A stretch of 64,000 bases of DNA from Multifurca ochricompacta. Lineage: Eukaryota; Basidiomycota; Agaricomycetes; Russulales; Russulaceae. The DNA lies in assembly GCA_022496185.1 (NCBI GenBank), contig WTXG01000004.1, positions 124,001 through 188,000 on the forward strand, read 5' to 3'. The notes below the pieces were generated by a model. That model searched no databases. It worked only from the letters and a program-made list of their open reading frames with translations, and had not been told where the DNA came from. Positions 56,838 to 64,000 of the stretch are shown here, one piece after another (position 1 is the stretch's first letter; each line of letters starts with the position of its first letter). Both the position numbers and the translations under genes were made by a program.

Positions 56838-59454
56838 CTAGGCATCTTGAGGCACGTCGTACGAAGGCCATCACCGCTCCATTTGGCCACCTCGATCAGT
56901 AGCTCGCGTTTCTTGTCGGCCGCGATAGATGATCGAAGCTCATAGAGCGTGGCTTTGAGATTTTAAGTGGGGGAGTAAGTGAAGTGAAGTGAGTGAAGAT
57001 GCACGGGTGCACGTACAAAGATTAAAAAGGAAAGGCTCGGCCATCGCCAATGTCGACGGCGAAGTTTCCAAAGCGGCTTCCAAGACTTCAATGCCTTCCT
57101 TCAACTTGCCCTGACCAAGAAGCGCCACAGCTAAATTATTGACGGCCTGCTTGGAGAGGGGGGGGGAGGGGGGGAAGAGGGTGAAAAGAGCAGCCCGTTC
57201 GCGCATTAGCCAACAAAGAATTTTTAAAACAAAAAACTTACAGCATAATTCGTGTCTTCACCGCTGCTATCGCCATCGCCAACGGTGCTACCGCGTTGAG
57301 TGATGAGGTCACGTAAGATCTCGCTGGCCTTGTCCCAATCCCCCCGTGCGGATGCCATGAACGAAGCATTGAGGGCTTTGGTTGATTCCGGTACGCTCTC
57401 GTCCGCCGCGACGGCGGCAAAATGCGTTTCAGCCTGATCGAGTTGTCCTGCTTGGAGATAAACGCGACCGAGAGCGGCGCGCAACTCGCTCGCCAGTTGT
57501 GGTTGTGGTTGTGGTTGTTGTTGTTGTTGTTCTGCTGGTTGCTGCTGCTGAATGACAAGGGGTTCCAGAAGCGCCGTTGCCGCGGCAAAGTCCTAATGAA
57601 AAAAAAAAATTAAATGAGAAAAAAAAACCCCCCACTCGCGCGGGGGATAGGATTTGATTGTGGAATGACGTTAAATCATTGGAAGGGGGGGGGGAAGAGG
57701 GAGGTGAGGTAGTGGAGGTGGAGAGACATACACGAACGAACGAACGAAGTAGTGCTTACTTTTGTCTCGATGAATTGCGAGGCGGCGATTAACCCGACTC
57801 GAGCTCCACGCTCTATCCACATTTGTCGGTCCGCGTCTGTTATACGGGCGCTCCGCGCACGCCGCTTGCACCGACGAAGGAGGGCACCGAGCGCATCGGC
57901 GTATCCGTAATGATCGCCGGCCCAATATTTTACACGAGCCTGTATCACGTCGAGCTCGAAGGGGAGGAGGTTCTCGAGGACGTGCGTGCGTGTGGTTGGG
58001 GGGGTGATGGAGGTGAGAACGCCAAAGAGGTTGTTCACCTCTGCGGATACTTGGTTGAAGAGACGAAGACGGGCAAGGGAGGAGAGACGAAGAGACCAGA
58101 GCTATTTGAAGAGGATTTAAAAAAAAAAAGTTGGGTTAGTTGAACGGGAGGGAGGAGGGGGTAAAGGACATGAAGAATTGCTTGCATTCAATACGAGGGA
58201 TAGATCCTCTGGGTCGGCTTGCACGATACGATCTCGAGCCATTCGGGCCAATGCACGCCAACTGTTCGTCGTCTACGGGGGATTGTAATAATCGTACATC
58301 AGAAATCAAAAAGATACGTACAACGAGAGTATGGAAGTCTGTCTTTGTCCATTCACCTGTAAGATCTCGCTGGGGTCGTCTCTCGGGATTGGAAATATAT
58401 TTGGTCAGGAGCGTAGTTAAAGGGTCGGTCTATCATACACACATACAACATTGAAAAGAATTAATAAGGGAAAGGGGAAAGAAAAGAATGAATGATAAGT
58501 TTAATAATATATGGAAGTGCGGCGAGTAAGCCACCAGGTAAGATGAGAGCTAATGCGCACGTTTGGTATTGGTAGGAACATCGTTGGGATGACGAGTTGC
58601 GGGAGGTAGACGGCAGGCGCTTCCGGTTCAGACTCAGTATCCGATGCGGGTGCGGGAATAGGCTGGTCAACGGGAGCGGGAGGTAGCCCTGGAGCCGGTT
58701 CTGACGACAAAGGAAGCTGAGAATCAGCCGTCGTAGAGAGTACAACGGATTCGGAGATCGGGTCTTCTTGTAATGGGAAGACTTGAGGCGAGATGGGCGG
58801 CGGTGATGGTGAAGTTGGAGGTTCTGGATCTGGATCGGAAAGGGGGTCTTCTGGGTCGTCGACGAGGAAAGGGTTGGGAGCCTGTTCACCTTTGTCGGTA
58901 GGCTCTAGAGCTGCCATCTCCGACTCGGGTTCTGGCTGCTGAGGGTCTAGTCCAGGTTGTGGTTCTTGTTTGTTCTTGTTTAATTGGGCTTGAATGTGTC
59001 GATGGATGTCCTCCAAAGTGTTTGACTCGTCCAAGGTGAGATCAGAATGGGAATGAGAGTATGAAGAAGAGGATGAACCCTTGCGGGAGACGGAAAAGGT
59101 TCCGGTGTGAGAAATATGTAAATGGATTGGTACCGAATTATTCTTTTCAAGGTGATCCAATACGGGAGCCAGCGGACCTCGTGGTGAATCCTTCGGCCCG
59201 GACTTGCGTCGTCGACGTTGCTCACAGTCGCGGTCACAGTCATGGTCATGGCGGTGATGATGATGATGATGATGATGATGATGAGGGGATAACATTTCCT
59301 TAACCTCCTTTAAACCCTTCTTTATCTTCATTGAAACCCTCCTCGCCCTTCCAGGACTTGATGATGTTGTCGCAGTCGCTTTTGTCATCGTGGACAAATC
59401 GCTTAATGAGGACATGTCTGCTTGCTCGTTGTGGGTGCGGGTCTTGATGTCCAT
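56838..59454 (-). CDS. TRAPP complex subunit TRAPPC12-like TPR protein
   Basis: TRAPPC12 is a TPR subunit of TRAPP III-type complexes in ER-Golgi traffic. ATG 59454 starts MDIKTRTHNEQADMSSLSDL; a disordered N-terminus carries a run of ten His (59256-59285) and many Pro/Ser residues. Next is YLPQLVIPTMFLPIPN, then across an intron TDPLTTLLTKYISNPERRPQ, then TNSWRALARMARDRIVQADP, diagnostic of the family. LFGVLTSITPP, LPFELDVIQARVKYWAGDHY, then DFAAATALLEPLVIQQQQPA with a Gln-rich insert, LRAALGRVYLQAGQLDQAET, AVNNLAVALLGQGKLKEGIE and ATLYELRSS make the TPR array. The end is LRTTCLKMPS at 56838. Gaps between exons are short; the G-rich introns near 57150-57200 and 57680-57720 look poor in complexity but still have GT..AG ends. 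Confidence 0.85.
59256..59285. repeat. Trinucleotide GAT/ATC array encoding poly-His
   Basis: Ten tandem GAT units on the plus strand (ATG/CAT register on the minus strand) encode a His run in the TRAPPC12-like N-terminus. A microsatellite of this kind is prone to length change. Confidence 0.85.
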
Positions 59455-60168
59455 GAGTTCATTTCTCCGATATCGCGTTACGCACCCTTTTTATATATAA
59501 ACCAACGATTCCGTTTTATTCAATTCCCCTGTCACCCGGGCCACGTTTAGATGGCGTGCCGGAGACGGGGAATGATAATGAGAAGAATGAGAATAAGAAT
59601 GAAATGAAGTGACATTTATTTCATTTATTTGGCTGTGCAATTACTTCTCCTCCCTCATTCCCCCTGACATCACCCCCTGAACAATCGCACCTTTCATTTC
59701 GCCGGAATTTTCATCACACATCGCACGCCACTTCCAGGTGGTCGGGGTGTTGGTGTTGGGGGGGGTGTGTGTGTTGGTGGGTGGGATCATGAATCATTCA
59801 TTCATATATTATTCAAATTCAATAATAAATTAAATTAAATTAAATTCCCGGCTCTAACCGACCTAACTAACCTTTAGTGAAACAACCTCTCCATGTCTGG
59901 TAATCGCCAGACCGTTCGCTTTACTTTATTTCATTTTATTTTATTTTATTTTATTTTATATATAGGGGCGGACTATATGCGGGGCGGGCGTAAACGAGTT
60001 TTAGTGAGTCACGTTGTTACGAATTTCCGTAATCGGAATTAGAGCCGGAGGGAAGAAGAACAAACAAAAAAACGAAACAAATAGCCGCGGGCCTGCCGGA
60101 ACAAGCTTTCCGAAGATAGTGTACAGTACAACAAACCATCAAAACAAACAACAAAAAAAAGGCGAATA
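59455..60168. other. Intergenic, promoter of TRAPPC12-like gene, A/T-rich repeats
   Basis: About 715 bases upstream of the TRAPPC12-like gene and downstream of Clr2, both on the minus strand. It holds a GTGTTGG-type G/T-rich run near 59740-59790, AAATT tandem units near 59825-59850 and a (TTTTA) array near 59925-59960. No gene is seen. Confidence 0.5.
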
Positions 60169-62938
60169 TCAAGTAAAAACAGTAACGGTCACATCCTGAA
60201 CTGGTGGCCCCGGTTGCACGTCAATACCAATACTACCAATACGAGGCTCGCTTGGTTCTTCTAACATGCTGTGCATCCCCACGTCAACGTCAACATCAAC
60301 AACATCCTGACCCTGACTCGGATCTAAATCCGTCCGGATGGGTTCCACTGCCGCTACTGCTGCTGCTGCTGCTGCTGCATACGCATTACCTTCCCGTGCC
60401 TGTTGCCGCCTAACCTCCCACGATCGCGCCACTGCAGCGCTACGTTCAGCCGCCGCATCTCGCACCATCGCAGACCGGCCAGGTTTCCACCGGGTGGCCT
60501 CACTCGCATTGAAGAAACCGGGTAGGATACCCTCGAGCGCAAACAGGTGATGCCCGTCAAGCCTCGTCGCCGCCTCGTTAGCATTCCCTTGCATGTCCCG
60601 CACGATTGGACGTAACAGTGGGTGAGCGAGCAGTCGTGGGTAATATCGCCCGCTCACGAGCGCCAGTGACACGACGACCTCAAAACCTTCAGGAAGAATG
60701 GGCCGGAACCGGAACCCGCGCGGTGCTGGCGGTAACGGGACTCCGTTCATCTTGGGATGCGAAAGCTGAATGTTTGGCCCATCGTCGTTCCTCTTTGTAG
60801 TAGTAGTCTTCCTCGCCTTTTGTCGATTGCGATCTCGTACGGGGGTAGTAACCTGTCTGAGTGTTGTTGATGTGACGGGTGGTTGTTTCAGAGGTGACGG
60901 AGCGGACATGAACGGTTGACCAACGTGCAACTCGGGATATTCATCCGGGTTGCGTCGACGTGTCGGGGTTGAGAGACCGGCGGCTGCCCAAGCATCCTGA
61001 GCGTTTAGAGGTTCAGCGGCAGCAGCAGCAGCAGCAGCGTGCGAACTGGATTGGGGCTCATCCCAGTCTTCGTCGGCGAGTTCATACAACATTCCGCTTG
61101 CGCGACACTCCGCATGAACACCTGAACCATCCGGGTCGGGGACATCGCTGACGACGAATAAGGCTTCCAAGTGCATGAATACGCCACGATCCCGGGCGCC
61201 ATGTGACTTGAGTACTTCCGGATCCGTTTGTTCGTCGAAACCGAGTTCAGCAATCGTCGATTTGGATGGACCCGAAGGTGCAAGGATCTGCGCTGATCCT
61301 TGTGGAGCGATTTGTCCCCTAGCCGCTTTAAGTCGCACAAGATCGTCAGTCCAAATACGTTCAGAGCCAAGCCAAAGACCTTGATAACGTGTTTGGCTTT
61401 GCGTAACCGCCATCATCTTAAACTCCCACTCGTCCGTCGGCGTCCAGCACGTAGCAATTCCACTAGCAATCTCAATCGCAAGCGTGTATGGCGCCGTGGC
61501 TTCCGCGAATCGCTCACCGTTCACCACGACATCCGTCTCTGCCTCTGCTGGACAGGGATTGAAAGTCGCGATCTCTTCCGGTTTTGATGTTATTCGCTCT
61601 ATCGGTACATTCTCTAGAGCTTCAAGCAGTTCACGAGAAGGTGCGTAGCCTTGATAGGGCAAAACTTGCGTTTCAATCGCAACATAGTCGTGATTGACTC
61701 CCAGTAACTTGACCTTGTAAACCGTCTTTTGATGTACAATCCAAGGTAGTGGGCTTTCAGTCGTCACCGATTTCGAGCTTCCAGGATGTGGTGTAATCGG
61801 GTATGGAACCCCCCCTTTAATTACACTTCTTCGGTCCCCGAGTTGTTGAGTAACCACCTGGACCGAGCTTGTCCCATCCTCCATGTCCACATCAAACTCT
61901 CCATCCGCCGAGTATATAGATGGCGATTTTGGACGTGGTACCGTCTCCGCCTTGAACGTGCACTCATCGACCAAGCCCGGCCAAAACGTGATGCTCCCTT
62001 CGGCGCTGTGGATGGGGGGGTCCAGCGCACACCAGACGAGCTCACCGATGCGGAACCATCGACGTAGCTCTGTATTCGTGTCAACATACATGGCTTGAAG
62101 GTCCGCATAGCGCTCCTGTAACATCACTTGCGTCGGGCCTTTCTCTGGCTTGGGCTTTGGCGTACGGCGCACGGTGGCGTACCCGTTCGGCCCCGGACGT
62201 GGGGACTGCCTTTCACGATCGCGACCTATACGGTGCATGCGTACACCCGGAGATGGTGTCGGCGTCGGGTGCAGAGTCGTCGATCGGGCCTTGTAACCCA
62301 GATTCTCAGAAATGACGCGCTGAGGTACCTTGGCACAATATTTGCATTCGCAATTCTGGCGGTCCAATGTGGGATCCGTCATGAGCCATATTGCGTGAGG
62401 GACAAACTCAGGGACGGAGCGGAATCGTTTTGCGTAGATAGAGCCTACAGAGAGTGTCGAGAGGGGCGTGTGCACCCCCCCCGCCGCGAGCTCAGTCATG
62501 CATGCGCTGACACTGACTGAGAGAATAGGCATACCCATAAGATATAAATCTTGTCGTGGGGCAGACTGCTTTCCTTTATGATGACAGTATAAACGGTATC
62601 CATCTGGCCAAGACCTGAGAACGTATTTCTTGCCAGCTAGAGGTCTGATCAAGGACCATTCTTCGGAGGAGGGGGGGGGGGGAAGGGCCAACAGGGAAAA
62701 ACTACGTACGCGGTTTTCCCAACCTTTCTGCAATTTTCCTCGCTATTTGAGATCTCCAGTTAATGTCCCAGCTATCGTCTGGTCCAACCGGTTTCATATA
62801 GTTGACTTGCCCGTCCTTGTCGACCACCTCCTTGGTGTTGGTAGGTTGTTGTGTTGGATCACCATCACTTCTTTCGAAATCCAGATATATTGGGTCGGGG
62901 GGTAACGTGTGCCCACCTGCGACACTTCTCGAGGCCAT
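60169..62938 (-). CDS. CLR2: Cryptic loci regulator 2 (Clr2), heterochromatin silencing protein
   Basis: Clr2 is a subunit of SHREC, the chromatin remodelling and deacetylase complex that represses transcription in heterochromatin in fission yeast. ATG 62938 (MASRSVAGGHTLPPDPIYLD) is in the conserved start block, followed by EVVDKDGQVNYMKPVGPDDS and, across an intron, KKYVLRSWPDGYRLYCHHKG then KQSAPRQDLYLMG. RFRSVPEFVPHAIWLMTDPT and NCECKYCAKVPQRV form a Cys-rich signature (62330-62420) of the family. The remainder is one long exon with ELRRWFRIGELVWCALDPPI near 62025-62085, likely a BAH-like or SAWADEE-type reader segment, and PRGFRFRPILPEGFEVVVSL near 60660-60720. Ala-rich runs occur near 60350-60385 and 61010-61040. 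The stop is at 60169. About 900 residues. Confidence 0.88.
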
Positions 62939-64000
62939 AATATTCTTTTTTATTGTTGGCTTCTTTGTTTGTGCGGGAAAATCAATCAGGAGGGAAAGTG
63001 AGTGAGAATGTGCATACAGCGAGGTGAAGCGCACGGCGACTTGTGTTATGTTGGCCCACTAAGGGTTGGTATTTCCCTCTCTCTCTCTCACCCTCACTCA
63101 CTCACTCACAATCTCAACAACGACAACAACATTCTTCATTTTATTTTATTTTCACAACTGTTTGAGCCTGATACCCTTTCTCTACTTTCCTCGCCGTGAT
63201 CTTATCTACTCCCTCCGCAGCTTTTTCCCCACTGCTTGGGCGTTAAACTACACGGCAACAGTGATATTGGCTTAGCAGATCGTCTTTTTCCCTTAATTTC
63301 ATTGGGGTTGGACGTTTTGATTAAGCCAGACAAGAACATCTATCTGACTTTTGCTGCTCTTCTCGTGTCACTGCGCAAATGCCAAAAACTGGGACTTACC
63401 TGTTGCCTGGCGGCTAATAGTATAAATTGAAGGAACCTTTTCTGCTCGCAATAATCACACCCAACAACGACCGTAAAAAAAAAGAAAGAAAAAAAAGGCA
63501 AGCACAACAAGAGAACGAGTGTACTATCATCACGCCGCGCAATACACTTTTTGCTATTGTGATAGCATCACTCCCTTGTTTTTCTAAGCCTCATACCATA
63601 CCAGTGTCTTTGTCTCCTCTCCTGACTCAGGTTGTGTGTTTCGTTATCACTCTTCTTCTACACCACACAATGTTCTATTCTATGCCAAGAGATCACAATA
63701 TAGTGCAGAAATAACTGCGCCTCCTTTTTGCAATAACAAAGCAACGTTTTCGTTTCGTGTGGCTTTTTCAGGCTTGGATTTTCGAAGTGCTATGCGAAAG
63801 CTACAGTACCGAGCTCGCTATGTCCTCATGCAGCATTGTCGTCGAGGAAGGCACTGCATAATCTTACGATTCTAACGATTCTGAGCCCATCTAGTATGAG
63901 TAAATAAGAGGGCTCCCCATCGTTTCCATGTTAGTTGCCTCCAGATCCTGTCCTGTATGTTTAGCTCTCTTTTTTCTCTTCATCTAACCATCATTGCCAT
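62939..64000. other. Intergenic end of window, upstream of Clr2
   Basis: About 1 kb with no supportable gene. It includes the Clr2 promoter and leader, CT-rich sequence near 63070-63115, A-rich runs near 63474-63500 and plus-strand frames of 60-95 codons without family likeness. A gene may begin past the right edge. Confidence 0.5.

Overview
The window reads as a stretch of nuclear chromosome from a filamentous basidiomycete, most likely an Agaricomycete (mushroom-forming) fungus. Genes are tightly packed and sit on both strands. Coding regions are cut by many short introns of about 45-70 nt with GT..AG ends. The recognisable proteins are eukaryotic housekeeping families, several of them fungus-specific (complex I 20.9 kDa subunit, Kar9, Clr2, IPI3, SGF73). 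I see no bacterial-type operons, rRNA or tRNA genes, CRISPR arrays or intact transposons. All functional names come from recognising motifs by eye; no database search was run.

Layout. 1-823: no resolved gene. 824-2350 (+): RNase P/MRP subunit Rpp40-like. 2811-3670 (+): Ser/Pro-rich protein of unknown function. 4192-6674 (-): Dal5-type MFS transporter. 7043-7973 (+): ESCRT-I subunit VPS28. 8152-10647 (+): membrane-anchored family-2-type glycosyltransferase. 11232-12048 (-): conserved protein of unknown function. 13163-16541 (-): mRNA decay factor PAT1. 16722-22149 (-): glycogen debranching enzyme. 22469-24156 (+): ABHD1/3-type hydrolase, heavily frame-broken as written. 24564-25804 (-): SAGA subunit SGF73. 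26550-28458 (+): FAD monooxygenase. 28754-30352 (+): CDK7/Kin28 kinase. 30672-33450 (-): RanBP2-zinc-finger nucleoporin-like protein. 33740-34637 (+): complex I 20.9 kDa-type subunit. 35486-37411 (-): IPI3. 37821-39168 (+): DnaJ protein. 39716-40809 (-): Nudix ADP-ribose pyrophosphatase. 41154-42737 (+): cystathionine beta-synthase. 42985-45092 (+): polyadenylation factor MPE1. 45520-47988 (-): sorting nexin VPS5. 48146-48732 (+): EMC5. 49131-51386 (-): sterol O-acyltransferase. 51634-53030 (+): RED/IK splicing factor. 53568-56580 (+): Kar9-type protein. 56838-59454 (-): TRAPPC12. 60169-62938 (-): Clr2. 62939-64000: no gene seen.

The genes do not form one pathway or a biosynthetic cluster. 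They are core cell functions: RNA processing (Rpp40, PAT1, MPE1, IPI3, RED), transcription and chromatin (SGF73, CDK7, Clr2, nucleoporin), trafficking (VPS28, VPS5, TRAPPC12, EMC5) and metabolism (glycogen debranching, cystathionine beta-synthase, sterol esterification, Nudix, complex I). Many lie head to head, sharing promoter gaps as short as 157 bp.

The most striking anomaly is a set of single-base reading-frame breaks inside otherwise conserved genes (glycosyltransferase, the 11.2-12.0 kb protein, PAT1, DnaJ, and at least six in the ABHD-type gene). They look like missing single bases, often in short homopolymers, which points to assembly error more than to biology. The concentration in the hydrolase gene leaves room for a decaying locus. 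I found no convincing previously undescribed system. The best candidates for novelty are the conserved unknown protein at 11232-12048, the Ser/Pro-rich protein at 2811-3670, and coding-like fragments near 12.35-12.8 kb.
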